From assembly GCF_001905595.1 (NCBI RefSeq), contig NZ_LIXI01000003.1, forward strand, positions 434,001-498,000: DNA of 64,000 nucleotides, read 5' to 3'. Within the stretch, counting starts at the first letter, position 1. The number at the start of each line of letters is the position of its first letter. This stretch comes from Streptomyces sp. CB00316. Its GTDB lineage: Bacteria; Actinomycetota; Actinomycetes; Streptomycetales; Streptomycetaceae. The notes under the pieces were generated by a model. It was not told the origin of the DNA and made no database searches. It saw only the letters and a list, made by a program, of their open reading frames with translations. The position numbers and the translations under genes were made by a program. This document shows positions 17,088 through 27,994 of this stretch, in pieces.

Positions 17088-17792
17088 ATGGCATTGGCAA
17101 CGCGGACGGACCGACGGCCGTCGATGACGCGTACGCTCTGGGACTCGACCGTCGGCAAGAAGACCATCATGGCCGTCTCCGGTCTGATCATGCTCGGGTA
17201 CCTCGTCGCCCACATGGCCGGGAACCTGAAGATCTTCTTCGGACCCCGTGAGTTCGACGGCTACGCCCACTGGCTGCGCACCATGGGGGAGCCGGTCCTG
17301 CACCACGAGTGGGCGCTGTGGATCGTCCGCGTGGGGCTGGTCGCCGCCGTCGTGCTGCACGGCATCTCCGCGTACCAGCTGAGCCGCCGCGACATCAGAG
17401 CGCGCCCGGCGAAGTACGTCCACAAGAGGCCCCGCGCGAGCTACGCCACCCGGACCATGCGCTGGGGCGGCATCATCCTCGCGCTGTTCATCGTCTGGCA
17501 CATCCTCGACCTGACGACCGGCACCGTCCACACGAGCTTCGAGGCCGGGCACCCGTACCAGAACGTCATCGACACCTTCTCCACCTGGTACGGCAACGCA
17601 ATCTACATCGTCGCCGTGCTCGCCATGGGCCTCCACGTCCAGCACGGATTCTGGAGCGCCGCGCAGACGCTCGGCGTCGGCAACGCGACCCGCGACCGCG
17701 TCCTGAAGACCCTCGCCAACGCTCTCGCAGCGGTGCTGACGCTGGGCTTCATCTCCGTACCCGTCGCAGTCATGACCGGAGTGGTGAGCTGA
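17088..17792 (+). CDS. sdhC: Succinate dehydrogenase cytochrome b558 subunit
   Basis: A 234-aa, five-helix membrane anchor of the Bacillus/actinobacterial diheme type. Histidines sit in the expected helices: [35 protein letters not shown] and [10 protein letters not shown]. It carries electrons from the SdhB iron-sulfur centres to menaquinone. The ATG at 17088 is the likely start; the ribosome site is weak (CAGG close by), and an upstream ATG at 17028 would overlap the operator. sdhA follows after 1 nt. Confidence 0.92.
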   Translation: MALATRTDRRPSMTRTLWDSTVGKKTIMAVSGLIMLGYLVAHMAGNLKIFFGPREFDGYAHWLRTMGEPVLHHEWALWIVRVGLVAAVVLHGISAYQLSRRDIRARPAKYVHKRPRASYATRTMRWGGIILALFIVWHILDLTTGTVHTSFEAGHPYQNVIDTFSTWYGNAIYIVAVLAMGLHVQHGFWSAAQTLGVGNATRDRVLKTLANALAAVLTLGFISVPVAVMTGVVS

Positions 17793-17793
17793 C

Positions 17794-19739
<1,946 letters not shown>

Positions 19740-19743
<4 letters not shown>

Positions 19744-20486
19744 AGCTCACCCTGCGCGTCTGGCGCCAGCAGAACGCCGAGACGCCCGGCGCCATGGCCA
19801 CCTACGAAGTCGACGGGATCTCCCAGGACATGTCGTTCCTGGAGATGCTCGACACCCTCAACGAGGAGCTCATCCTCGCCGGGGACGAGCCCGTCGCCTT
19901 CGACCACGACTGCCGCGAGGGCATCTGCGGCGCGTGCAGCCTCGTCATCAACGGCGACGCCCACGGCCCGGAGCGCACCACCACCTGCCAGCTCCACATG
20001 CGGTCCTTCGAAGACGGAGACACGATCGACATCGAGCCGTGGCGGGCATCCGCCTTCCCGGTCGTCAAGGACCTGGTCGTGGACCGCTCCTCGTTCGACC
20101 GGATCATCCAGTCCGGCGGCTACATCTCCGCCCCCACCGGCACCGCCCCCGACGCCCACGCGACCCCGGTGCCCAAGCCGGACGCCGAGCTGGCCTTCGA
20201 GAACGCCGAGTGCATCGGCTGCGGCGCCTGCGTCGCGGCCTGCCCCAACGGCTCGGCGATGCTGTTCACGGCGGCCAAGGTCAACCACCTCAACGTCCTG
20301 CCGCAGGGCGCCCCGGAGCGCGAGACCCGGGTCCTGGACATGGTGGCCCAGATGGACGAGGAGGGGTTCGGCGGCTGCACCCTGACCGGCGAGTGCGCGA
20401 CCGCCTGCCCGAAGGGCATTCCGCTGCCCTCGATCGCCGCGATGAACAAGGAGTGGCTGCGGGCGACGCGCAAGGTCCGCCGCTGA
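19740..20486 (+). CDS. sdhB: Succinate dehydrogenase iron-sulfur subunit
   Basis: A 248-aa protein with three cluster motifs: the [2Fe-2S] set ([16 protein letters not shown] and TTTCQLH), the [4Fe-4S]/[3Fe-4S] set ([15 protein letters not shown]) and the final [17 protein letters not shown]. It passes electrons from SdhA to SdhC. It is the last gene of sdhCAB and is followed by a strong hairpin. Confidence 0.95.
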
Positions 20487-20496
20487 CACGGGAGTC

Positions 20497-20534
20497 GATC
20501 CCGTACGGTCGTGAACTCCGGGCCGTACGGGATC
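20497..20534 (+). terminator. Terminator hairpin after sdhB
   Basis: A perfect 12-bp inverted repeat (20497-20508 GATCCCGTACGG with 20523-20534) around a 14-nt loop. It touches the 3' end of the convergent uvrA remnant and could serve either direction. Confidence 0.75.
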
Positions 20535-21201
20535 AGCTGCGCAACGCCTTCGCCAGATACGGTGCCGTACGGCTCTCCGCCGCCCGCGCCACCTCCTGAG
20601 GCGTACCGGTCGCCACGATCCGGCCGCCCCGGTCACCGCCCCCGGGCCCCAGGTCGATGACATGGTCCGCGCCCGCCACCACGGCCATGTCGTGCTCCAC
20701 GACCACCACCGTGTTCCGCGCCTCCGCCAGGCCGTGCAACTGCCGCATCAGCACCTCCACATCGGCCGGATGCAGACCGGTCGTCGGCTCGTCCAGCAGA
20801 TACAGGGTGTGCCCGCGCCGGGTGCGCTGGAGCTCGGAGGCGAGCTTGATCCGCTGGGCCTCGCCGCCGGACAGCTCGGTGGCGGGCTGCCCGAGCCGCA
20901 GATAACCGAGCCCCACGTCCAGCAGGGTCCTCAGCGAGCGCTCGGCGGCCGGGGTCCCGGAGAAGAAGTCCGCCGCCGACTCCACCGCGAGGTCGAGGAC
21001 TTGAGCGACTGTCAGCCCGCGCAGCGTGACCTCCAGCGTCTCCGGGGCGTAGCGCGCGCCATGGCAGTCCGGGCAGGGCGCGTACGTGCTGGGCAGGAAG
21101 AGCAGCTCCACCGAGACGAACCCCTCGCCCTGGCACGTCTCGCACCGCCCGCCGCTCACGTTGAAGGAGAACCGCCCCGCCCGGTAGCCCCGTTCCCGCG
21201 C
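20533..21201 (-). pseudogene. uvrA: UvrA-like excinuclease ATPase, C-terminal fragment
   Basis: About 222 codons of the last ABC domain survive: the zinc-finger cysteines (GGRCETCQGEG, YAPCPDCHGARY), the ABC signature LSGGEAQRIKLASEL, Walker B LYLLDEPTTGLHP and the H-loop VVVVEHDMAVV. Missing are the whole first nucleotide-binding half and the second Walker A, so it cannot work as an ATPase. Upstream the reading frame runs, out of register, into a decayed MFS transporter gene. Fragment size and motifs suggest a UvrA paralogue and not the housekeeping gene. Confidence 0.85.
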
Positions 21202-21790
21202 CGTCCCGGTCTGCGTGCTGACCGACGCCGGGGCGGGCGGTGCGCCGAGGGCCGCCGTCCCCGCCGCCACCAGGAGAGCGCCCGGCAGGGACCAGCCGGC
21301 CCAGCGGTCCGGCGGCGGCCGCCCCCCAAGGCGAACCCGGTGATCTTCAGGCTGGCGCCGGTGGTGAAGACCTGGCTGCGCAGCCGGTCCGGCGCCTCCC
21401 GGTGACATACGGTGAACAGGGCGGTGAGCGGGACCCTCCGCGCCGCCGACGGGACCACGGAGGGGCGCCCGGGCCATGGGCGGGCTCCGATGACGGCCCG
21501 GACCCTGGAGGCGACGAGGCCGGTCGACAGCGCGGCCCGCGAGGGCCGGTCCCACCAGGCCTGCCCCGCCGAAGGTCATCGCGTCGAGGGCGTTGACCCG
21601 CGGCACCGTTCGCCCGGGACGACGTGGGACAGCTGAGCACCGGACCGCCGATCGCCGCGGAGACGGCCGCGAGCAGCGAAGACGCTCCGGTGGCCGATCC
21701 GGTGAGGGGCAGCGCGGCCGGCAGGAGCACGGGCCCGCCACGTCATCCCCGGCGCGCGCTGCCGGCGCTCCGGTCACGTAGGGGCGGAGG
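21202..21790 (-). pseudogene. Decayed MFS transporter joined to the uvrA fragment
   Basis: Transporter-like pieces appear in successive frames. AALPLTGSATGASSLLAAVS lies near the upstream end; VNALDAMTFGGAGLVGPALAG, REAPDRLRSQVFTTGASLK with ITGFALGG, and WSLPGALLVAAGT follow toward the uvrA junction. Together these resemble one MFS permease broken by several frameshifts and deletions, then fused to the truncated uvrA near 21202. Boundaries are approximate. Confidence 0.6.
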
Positions 21791-21874
21791 GAGGTGGGGT
21801 GACCGTCCGCCATGGTGGGGACGCAGCCCACCGGCGGCAGCAAGAAACCGGGGGAGAGGGGGCCGGCAGGGTGC

Positions 21875-22885
21875 TCAGCCCTCCTGTCGCATGATCCCGG
21901 CCAGCCGCCGCAGCGAGCCGACCAGCGCCTCACGGTCGTACGTACTCGTCGTCACGAGCACCTCGTCCGCCCCGGTCTCCTTGATCGCCGTCTCCAGCTG
22001 CTCCGTCACCTGCTCCTCGGTGCCGTGGATGTGGCCGTCGAGCCCGCGCTCGTACAGCCCACGCTCCTTCGGCGTCATGGTGCGGGCCTCGATCTCCTCG
22101 GCGGGCACCAGTGGGGGGAAACTGCCGTGGGTGCGCGCGTACGCCATGGCCCAGGCCTCCGGGACCAGCAGGCGCCGGGCCGCCTCCTGGGTGGCGGCGA
22201 CGGCGACCGTGCCGGAGACGATCACCTCGGGGCGCTCGGCGCGGGCGGAGGGACGGAAGCCCCTGCGGTACACCTCGATGGCGCGGAGCACCTTCTCCCG
22301 GCCGCGCAGGTCGCCGATGACGAGGGGGAGGCCGGCGGAGGCCGCGACCGCGGCGCCCTCGCCGATCGCCAGGACGTACGCGGGGATGTCCAGGCCCACC
22401 GCTGGGCGGGCGTGCACCCGCGGGTGGGCCTGCTGGGTGCCGTCGATCCAGCCGAGCAGTTCGGCGAGGCGTCCGGGGAAGTCCTCCGCGTCCTCCTTGC
22501 CGTGGCCGAGCGCCCGGCGTACGCCGTCGGTGAACCCCACGGAACGGCCTAGCCCCATGTCGATCCGGCCGGGGAAGAGCGAGGCGAGCACCCCGAACTG
22601 CTCGGCCACGACGAACGGCTGGTGGTTGGGGAGCATCACCCCGCCTGTGCCGACCCGGACGGCGGAGGTCGCGGCGGCGACGGCCGCGGCCAGCACGGTC
22701 GGCGCCGATCCCGCGACGCCCGGCACGCTGTGGTGCTCGGAGACCCAGAAGCGGTGGTAGCCGAGGGACTCCACCTCCCGCGCCAGCGTCACGGTGTCGC
22801 GCAGCGCCTGGGGGCCGTCGTGCCCCTCACGGGTGCGGGAGCGGTCGAGGAACGAGAACCGGGTCGCGGCGATCACAGAGCTCAC
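21875..22885 (-). CDS. LLM-class flavin-dependent oxidoreductase (luciferase-like)
   Basis: A 336-aa luciferase-like monooxygenase fold of the MsnO8/YhbW-type group. It has FSFLDRSRTREGHDGPQALR, GYHRFWVSEHHSVPGVAGSA, VRVGTGGVMLPNHQPFVVAE and FPGRIDMGLGRS, followed by a C-terminal TGADEVLVTTSTYDRE. FMN or F420 binding is expected; the substrate is unknown. A GTG at 22885 or 22876 is the likely start, set by the VIAATRFSFLDRS core. It is divergent from the HAD phosphatase gene. Confidence 0.88.
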   Translation of the reverse strand: MSSVIAATRFSFLDRSRTREGHDGPQALRDTVTLAREVESLGYHRFWVSEHHSVPGVAGSAPTVLAAAVAAATSAVRVGTGGVMLPNHQPFVVAEQFGVLASLFPGRIDMGLGRSVGFTDGVRRALGHGKEDAEDFPGRLAELLGWIDGTQQAHPRVHARPAVGLDIPAYVLAIGEGAAVAASAGLPLVIGDLRGREKVLRAIEVYRRGFRPSARAERPEVIVSGTVAVAATQEAARRLLVPEAWAMAYARTHGSFPPLVPAEEIEARTMTPKERGLYERGLDGHIHGTEEQVTEQLETAIKETGADEVLVTTSTYDREALVGSLRRLAGIMRQEG

Positions 22886-22974
22886 ACCCTGTTCAACGTC
22901 CTCGCCCGGTGAGGATTCCCGCACCCCGGCTGCCTGCGGATGTGGACGGCTTCGCCGTTTCCTAAGCTGGCCGG

Positions 22975-23463
22975 GTGAACAACGACGCCCGGCCGCTGGC
23001 CGTGTTCGACCTCGACGGCACGCTCGCCGACACGGCCCACCGGCAGCACTTCCTGGAGGGGGCCAAGCGTGACTGGTCCGGCTTCTTCGCCGCCGCTCCG
23101 GACGATCCGCCGCTGGCCGCAGGGGTGGCCCTCGTGCTCGCGAGCGCCGAGGCGTGCGAGGTCGTCTATCTGACCGGGCGGCCCGAGCGCTGCCGCCGGG
23201 CCACCGTGGACTGGCTGAGCCGTCAGGGACTGCCCGGAGGGCAGCTGTACATGCGGCGCAACGACGACCGGCGCCCGGCCCGCCGGACGAAGCTGGACAT
23301 CCTCCGGCGGCTTGGCCGGTCGCGTGAGGTGCGCATGCTCGTCGACGACGACGAGCTGGTCTGCGATGCGGCCGAAGTGGCCGGTTTCCCCGTGGTTCGG
23401 GCCCGCTGGTTCGACCCGTCACAGGCGCTGAAGGATGGCCAGGAGCGCGACGGGCGTACCTGA
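22975..23463 (+). CDS. HAD-superfamily phosphatase, polynucleotide kinase 3'-phosphatase-like
   Basis: A 162-aa protein with a GTG start. Motif I is FDLDGTLADT (nucleophile and acid Asp), motif II is VVYLTGRPERCRRATV, and motif III/IV is MLVDDDELVCDAAEV. A lysine sits at RRTKLDILRRL. This small HAD type is often annotated as a phosphatase domain of T4 Pnk-like enzymes. The substrate could be a 3'-phosphorylated nucleic acid end or a small metabolite. The stop abuts that of dodecin. Confidence 0.82.
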   Translation: MNNDARPLAVFDLDGTLADTAHRQHFLEGAKRDWSGFFAAAPDDPPLAAGVALVLASAEACEVVYLTGRPERCRRATVDWLSRQGLPGGQLYMRRNDDRRPARRTKLDILRRLGRSREVRMLVDDDELVCDAAEVAGFPVVRARWFDPSQALKDGQERDGRT

Positions 23464-23679
23464 TCAGGCGTTTTCGTCGAGCCGGAAGCCCACCTTCAGG
23501 CCGACTTGGTAGTGCGCGATTCGGCCATCCTCGATATGGCCGCGCACTTGGTTAATCTCGAACCAGTCGAGATTGTGCAACGTTTCCGCGGCTCTTGCGA
23601 CGCCGTTCCGGATCGCCGCGTCGATGCCCTCCTCGGAGGTTCCTACGATTTCGGTGACCCGATAGGTGTGGTTGGACAT
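23464..23679 (-). CDS. Dodecin flavin-binding protein
   Basis: A 71-aa protein that matches dodecin throughout: HTYRVTEIVGTSEEGIDAAI, AETLHNLDWFEINQVRGHIE (Trp stacking on flavin), and HYQVGLKVGFRLDE at the end. Dodecins form hollow dodecamers that store flavin or coenzyme A. GGAGA lies 6 nt before the ATG at 23679. The gene is monocistronic and convergent with the HAD gene. Confidence 0.95.
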   Translation of the reverse strand: MSNHTYRVTEIVGTSEEGIDAAIRNGVARAAETLHNLDWFEINQVRGHIEDGRIAHYQVGLKVGFRLDENA

Positions 23680-23768
23680 GTTTTGTCTCCTCTCTGCTGA
23701 CCACGGTGCCTCAAACCCGGGCGTCGCGCGAGGGGGGCGAGTGGGGTGAATGGGGACAGGCGCACGCC

Positions 23769-23797
23769 TTGACCTACTGATTGGTCCATACCAAAAT
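23769..23797 (+). promoter_or_regulatory. Promoter with DasR-like operator for the solute-binding protein gene
   Basis: TTGACC (23769-23774), a 17-nt spacer and CAAAAT (23792-23797) form a plausible housekeeping promoter. The inverted repeat TTGGT-CCAT-ACCAA (23781-23794) lies between and over the -10. Its core TGGTCCATACCA matches the DasR dre core TGGTCTAGACCA at 10 of 12 positions. Repression of a sugar-binding protein gene by DasR or a related GntR regulator is inferred. Confidence 0.5.
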
Positions 23798-23882
23798 TCA
23801 GCCAAACGCCCGTGCGAGCGCCGCCCGCAATCCCCCACACCGGGTCCTGATTTCGTCGTGCCGTTTCGCAGAAGGTGACTAC

Positions 23883-25136
23883 GTGAAGAACCGCATACTC
23901 GTCGGAGCCGTCGCGCTCGTTTCGTCCGTCACGCTCAGCGGATGTGGCTACTTCTCCGGCTCGGGTGGCGGAGACCGCACGGTGACGGTCTGGCTGATGA
24001 AAGACAGCGTCTCGCAGGGATTCCTGGAGAAGTTCACCAGCACGTACGAGAAGGAGAATCCCTCCGTCAAGCTGGAGTTCAAGATCCAGGAGTGGGGCGG
24101 TATCGGGCCCAAGGTCCTGGACGCCCTGGAGAGCGACGACGCCCCCGATGTGATCGAGGTCGGCAACACCCAGGTCGCGCAGTACGCGGAGAGCGGCGGC
24201 CTGCGCGACCTCACCCTCGAATCGATGCGTGACCTGGGCAGCGAGGACTGGCTGCCCGGCCTTGCCCAGCCCGGCCAGATCAGCGGTGTGCAGTACGGCA
24301 TCCCGTGGTACGCGGCCAATCGCGTGGTGATCTACAACAAGGAGATCTTCAAGGCCGCCGGGGTGGACGGCCTCCCCAAGACCCGCGCAGAGTGGATCGA
24401 GGACACCGAGAAGCTCAACACTGAGGGCCAGCAGGGCATTTATCTGGCCGGTCAGAACTGGTACGTGCTCGCCGGATTCATCTGGGACGAGGGCGGCGAA
24501 CTCGCCGAGGGCGGCGGCGGTGACTGGCGGGGCACGCTGGATACCCCCCAGGCGCTCGCCGGCATGAACTTCTACAAGGAACTCCAGGCGCTCGGCGACG
24601 GGCCCATGGACTCCGACGAGGAGAAACCGCCGCAGAACGACGTATTCGCCGAGGGAGACGTCGCCCAGATCATCTCTCTCCCCGGAAGCGCCGCGCTCAT
24701 CGAGCAGAAGAATCCCGAACTCAGGGGAAAGCTCGGCTACTTCCCCATTCCCGGCAAGACCGCCAAGGCCCCTGGCTCCGTCTTCACCGGCGGCTCGGAC
24801 CTCATCGTCCCGAAGAAGGCCGACCAGCGCAGTGCCGGTATCGCCGTCGTCAAGGCGCTGGCGAGCGAGAAATGGCAGACCGAACTCGCCCGCACCATGA
24901 GCTACGTTCCCAACAAGCCCAGGCTCGCCCATGTCGTCGAGGGCGAGGAAGGCACCGCCGCGATGGCCGAAGGGGCGAGCCAGGGCCGCGCCACGCCCAA
25001 CTCCTCGCAGTGGGCCAAGGTCGAGGCGGAGAACCCGATCAAGCCGTACATGACGGCGGTGCTCACGGGCGCCGACCCCGCCCTGGAAGCGAAGAAGGCG
25101 TCGGAGCGCATCACGGCCATGCTCGCCGGCAGCTGA
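23883..25136 (+). CDS. Extracellular solute-binding lipoprotein, sugar ABC type (orphan)
   Basis: A 417-aa protein with lipobox VTLSGCGYFS. It belongs to the family-1 solute-binding group: TVTVWLMKDSVSQGFLEKFT, APDVIEVGNTQVAQYAESGG, GIPWYAANRVVIYNKEIF, and an aromatic-rich ligand cleft region with FTGGSDLIVPKKA. It probably binds an oligosaccharide or amino sugar for ABC import. No permease or ATPase gene lies next to it, so it must borrow another transporter. The GTG at 23883 follows AAGGTG. A promoter with a DasR-like operator precedes it. Confidence 0.88.
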   Translation: MKNRILVGAVALVSSVTLSGCGYFSGSGGGDRTVTVWLMKDSVSQGFLEKFTSTYEKENPSVKLEFKIQEWGGIGPKVLDALESDDAPDVIEVGNTQVAQYAESGGLRDLTLESMRDLGSEDWLPGLAQPGQISGVQYGIPWYAANRVVIYNKEIFKAAGVDGLPKTRAEWIEDTEKLNTEGQQGIYLAGQNWYVLAGFIWDEGGELAEGGGGDWRGTLDTPQALAGMNFYKELQALGDGPMDSDEEKPPQNDVFAEGDVAQIISLPGSAALIEQKNPELRGKLGYFPIPGKTAKAPGSVFTGGSDLIVPKKADQRSAGIAVVKALASEKWQTELARTMSYVPNKPRLAHVVEGEEGTAAMAEGASQGRATPNSSQWAKVEAENPIKPYMTAVLTGADPALEAKKASERITAMLAGS

Positions 25137-25332
25137 TCCGGAACAGCTGATCCGGCAGGCGGTTCGCGGGTGCGCCGGGACGGCCCCCCTGGGGATTCAG
25201 CCGTCGCACATCCCCGCGCTCCGCAGCGGTCACGTCGAATCCAGCCGGTGACGGAAGAAGTAGGGGGCCGGGCCTTCGCATCCCGTGAAGACCCGGCAGG
25301 CACCCCCAGCCGATCCGTCCCCGGAGACTGCC

Positions 25333-26121
25333 ATGACCGTGCTGCCCACCGCCCCGCCCGCCCCCGCCGCTCCCCGTTCCCCCGAACCGGCCTACCGGGT
25401 CTCCCTCGCCACCGGCCAGGAGGATGTACGCGCCGCCCAGCGCCTGCGCCACCAGGTGTTCGCCGGTGAGCTGGGAGCCAGGCTGGAGGGGCCCGAACCG
25501 GGCATCGACAGCGACGCGTTCGACGCGTACTGCGACCACCTGCTCGTCCGCGAGAGAGCCACGGACGAGGTCGTCGCCACCTACCGCCTGCTGCCGCCCG
25601 ACCGTGCCCGCATAGCCGGACGCCTCTACGCGGAAAGCGAGTTCGACCTCACCCGCCTCACGCCCATCCGCGACGACCTCGTCGAGGTCGGCCGCTCCTG
25701 CGTCCACCCCGCCCACCGCGACGGCGCCGTCATCGCCCTCGTCTGGGCCGGGCTCGCCCGCTACATGGAGCGCACGGGCCACACCTGGCTGGCGGGCTGC
25801 TGCTCCCTGCCGCTGGCCGACGGCGGCACGCTCGCCGCCCGCAGCTGGAACACCGTACGCGCCGCGCACCTGGCGCCCGAGGAGTACTGGGTCTCCCCGC
25901 ACCGCCTCTGGGACGCCTCCGCGCACCCCGAGGCCGGCGCCGGCTCCCGGGCGGACCTGCCGCCTCTGCTCCGCGGCTATCTTCGGCTCGGCGCCTGGGT
26001 CTGCGGAGCACCGGCCTACGACCCCGAGTTCAACGTCGCCGACCTGTACGTCCTGCTCTCGCTGCGCCGCACCGACCCGCGCTACCTGCGCCACTTCCTC
26101 TCGCTCGTCCCGCAGGCGTGA
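25333..26121 (+). CDS. GNAT/autoinducer-synthase-fold N-acyltransferase, OlsB-like
   Basis: A 262-aa protein. It has YRVSLATGQEDVRAAQRLRH at the start (typical of OlsB/ornithine-acyl-ACP N-acyltransferase), FDAYCDHLLVRE, VVATYRLLPPDRARI and EVGRSCVHPAHRDGAVIALV (acceptor/thioester site). OlsB makes lyso-ornithine lipid from ornithine and 3-hydroxyacyl-ACP. The next gene is a PlsC-type acyltransferase overlapping by GTGA, as expected of an olsB-olsA pair. Assignment to ornithine lipid is inference from fold and partner. Confidence 0.75.
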   Translation: MTVLPTAPPAPAAPRSPEPAYRVSLATGQEDVRAAQRLRHQVFAGELGARLEGPEPGIDSDAFDAYCDHLLVRERATDEVVATYRLLPPDRARIAGRLYAESEFDLTRLTPIRDDLVEVGRSCVHPAHRDGAVIALVWAGLARYMERTGHTWLAGCCSLPLADGGTLAARSWNTVRAAHLAPEEYWVSPHRLWDASAHPEAGAGSRADLPPLLRGYLRLGAWVCGAPAYDPEFNVADLYVLLSLRRTDPRYLRHFLSLVPQA

Positions 26122-27089
26122 ACGCCCCCCGTCCCGCAGGCGTGAGTACCTCGCGCACGCGGGGCGTGAGCGTCCCCCGTCGCGCCGCCACGAGCGCCTG
26201 GCTGCCTGTCGCCCCCTGCACCCCGCAGGCCTGCGCCCGGCACACCGGCCCGGTCCGGGCCCCCCTCCCCGCCGTCCTGCGGCTGCTGGCCGGCTGCGCG
26301 TGGACGCTGCTGGGCGTGGCCTGCGCCCTGCCGGTCCGGCTGCTCGGGGCGGGCCCGCGCGGCCGGCTGGTGCGGTGGTGGGCCCGGGGCGTACCGCGTG
26401 CCTTCGACGTACGGGTGACGGCCCGGGTGCATCCGTACGCCCCGAGTAACGGCGGCGAGCTCGTCGTCGCCAACCACGTCTCCTGGTTGGACATCCCTCT
26501 CGTCGCCTCCGTACTGCCCGGCCGGATGCTCGCCAAGAGCGAGGTCGGACGCTGGCCGCTGCTCGGACGGCTGGCCGGGCTCGGCTCCACGCTCTTCATC
26601 GACCGGGACCGGCTGCGCGCGCTGCCTGGTGCTGTGGACACCGTCGCCGAAGCCCTGCGCGCGGGTTCCCGCGTCGTGGCGTTCCCCGAGGGCAGCACCT
26701 GGTGCGGGCGGGGGAGCGGCGGGGTGTTCCGGCCGGCCGTGTTCCAGGCGGCGATCGACGCGCAGGTCTCCGTACGGCCGGTCCGCATCACGTACAGCGC
26801 CCCGGGAGCCGTGGCGTTCGTGGGGGACGATCCGCTCGCCGCCTCCCTGTGGCGGGTGGTGCGGGCGGCGGGGCTCACCGCCGAGGTCGACGTCCTCCCC
26901 CCGATCCCGGTGGGCGATCACGCGGGAACGTCCGCGAGCGGTGAGCCCGGCCGCCGTGGACTGGCCCGCACGGCGAGAGCCGCCGTCGCCGGAACGGACC
27001 GGACGACGACGGCTCCTGGGGCAGCCGTTGCTCAGACCGCGGTGGCCAGCGACAGCGCGAACCGCCCTGCCGCGTCCGTCCACCACTGA
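26118..27089 (+). CDS. PlsC/OlsA-like 1-acylglycerol-3-phosphate or lyso-ornithine-lipid O-acyltransferase
   Basis: A 323-aa protein. It has a membrane helix near residues 55-75 (LLAGCAWTLLGVACALPVRL). The acyltransferase motifs are NHVSWLDIPL (H-x4-D), then STLFIDRD and VAFPEGSTWCG (glycerophosphate site), and VRPVRITYS. The start at 26118 overlaps the OlsB-like stop; internal GTGs at 26142 and 26166 are alternatives, because the first 50 residues are not domain-like. The last 58 nt overlap the 3' end of egtD on the other strand. Together with the upstream gene it would complete ornithine lipid synthesis. Confidence 0.75.
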   Translation: MNAPRPAGVSTSRTRGVSVPRRAATSAWLPVAPCTPQACARHTGPVRAPLPAVLRLLAGCAWTLLGVACALPVRLLGAGPRGRLVRWWARGVPRAFDVRVTARVHPYAPSNGGELVVANHVSWLDIPLVASVLPGRMLAKSEVGRWPLLGRLAGLGSTLFIDRDRLRALPGAVDTVAEALRAGSRVVAFPEGSTWCGRGSGGVFRPAVFQAAIDAQVSVRPVRITYSAPGAVAFVGDDPLAASLWRVVRAAGLTAEVDVLPPIPVGDHAGTSASGEPGRRGLARTARAAVAGTDRTTTAPGAAVAQTAVASDSANRPAASVHH

Positions 27090-27994
27090 GTGAGCTGGAG
27101 CCCGGCCGAGGCCAGCTCCTCGCGCACATCCTCCTGGCGGAACTTCGCCGACACCTCCGTACGCAGCTCCTCACCGGCCTCGAACGGCACCACCAGGTCC
27201 AGCTCCCGGATCTTCACGCTCAGCGCCCGGCGGGCCCGCAGCCGCATCTCGATCCAGCGCTTCTGCGGGTTCCACACCGCCACATGCTCGAAGTCCTCGA
27301 GCGGGAAGTCGGCGCCCAGCTCCCGGTTGACGACGTTCAGCACGTTCTTGTTGAAGGCGGCCGTCACGCCCGACGCGTCGTCGTACGCCGCGACCAGCGT
27401 CTCCTCGTCCTTGACCAGGTCCGTGCCGAGCAGCAGCGCGTCGCCGGGGGACAGGAGCGAGCGCACCGAGTGCAGGAAGCCGGCCCGCTCCTCGGGGAGC
27501 AGGTTGCCGATCGTGCCGCCGAGGAAGGCGACGAGCCGGGGCCCGGGCGTGCCGGGCAGCGCGAGACCGCCGGTGAAGTCGGCGATCAGGGCGTGCACGG
27601 AGAGTCCGGGGTGCTCGGCGAGCAGCGCCTCGGCCGCCCCGGTCAGCGCGCTCTCGCTGACGTCCACGGGTACGTAACTCTCCAGCCCGTCCAGGGCCTC
27701 CAGCAGATGGCGCGTCTTCTCCGAGGAGCCCGAGCCCAGCTCGATCACGGTCCGGGCCCCCGAGACCGCGGCGATCTCCGCGGCGCGCTCCTCCAGGATC
27801 TCCCGCTCGGCGCGGGTCGGGTAGTACTCGGGCAGCCGGGTGATGTCCTCGAAGAGTTCGCTGCCGCGCGCGTCGTAGAACCACTTCGGCGGCAGCGTCT
27901 TGGGGTGCCGGGTGAGCCCGCTCAGGACATCGGCGCGCAGCGCCGCGTCCGTCGCGTCCTCCGGCAGGGTGCGGGTCAGCAGGAATGGGCTCAC
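27032..27994 (-). CDS. egtD: L-histidine N-alpha-methyltransferase
   Basis: A 320-aa protein of the EgtD (Methyltransf_33) family: LPPKWFYDARGSELFEDITR, LPEYYPTRAEREILEE, VIELGSGSSEKTRHLLEAL (SAM site), LVAFLGGTIGNLLPEERAGF and LLLGTDLVKD. It trimethylates histidine to hercynine, the first step of ergothioneine synthesis. A GTG at 27994 overlaps the egtC stop. It is last in egtABCD. Confidence 0.95.
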   Translation of the reverse strand: MSPFLLTRTLPEDATDAALRADVLSGLTRHPKTLPPKWFYDARGSELFEDITRLPEYYPTRAEREILEERAAEIAAVSGARTVIELGSGSSEKTRHLLEALDGLESYVPVDVSESALTGAAEALLAEHPGLSVHALIADFTGGLALPGTPGPRLVAFLGGTIGNLLPEERAGFLHSVRSLLSPGDALLLGTDLVKDEETLVAAYDDASGVTAAFNKNVLNVVNRELGADFPLEDFEHVAVWNPQKRWIEMRLRARRALSVKIRELDLVVPFEAGEELRTEVSAKFRQEDVREELASAGLQLTQWWTDAAGRFALSLATAV

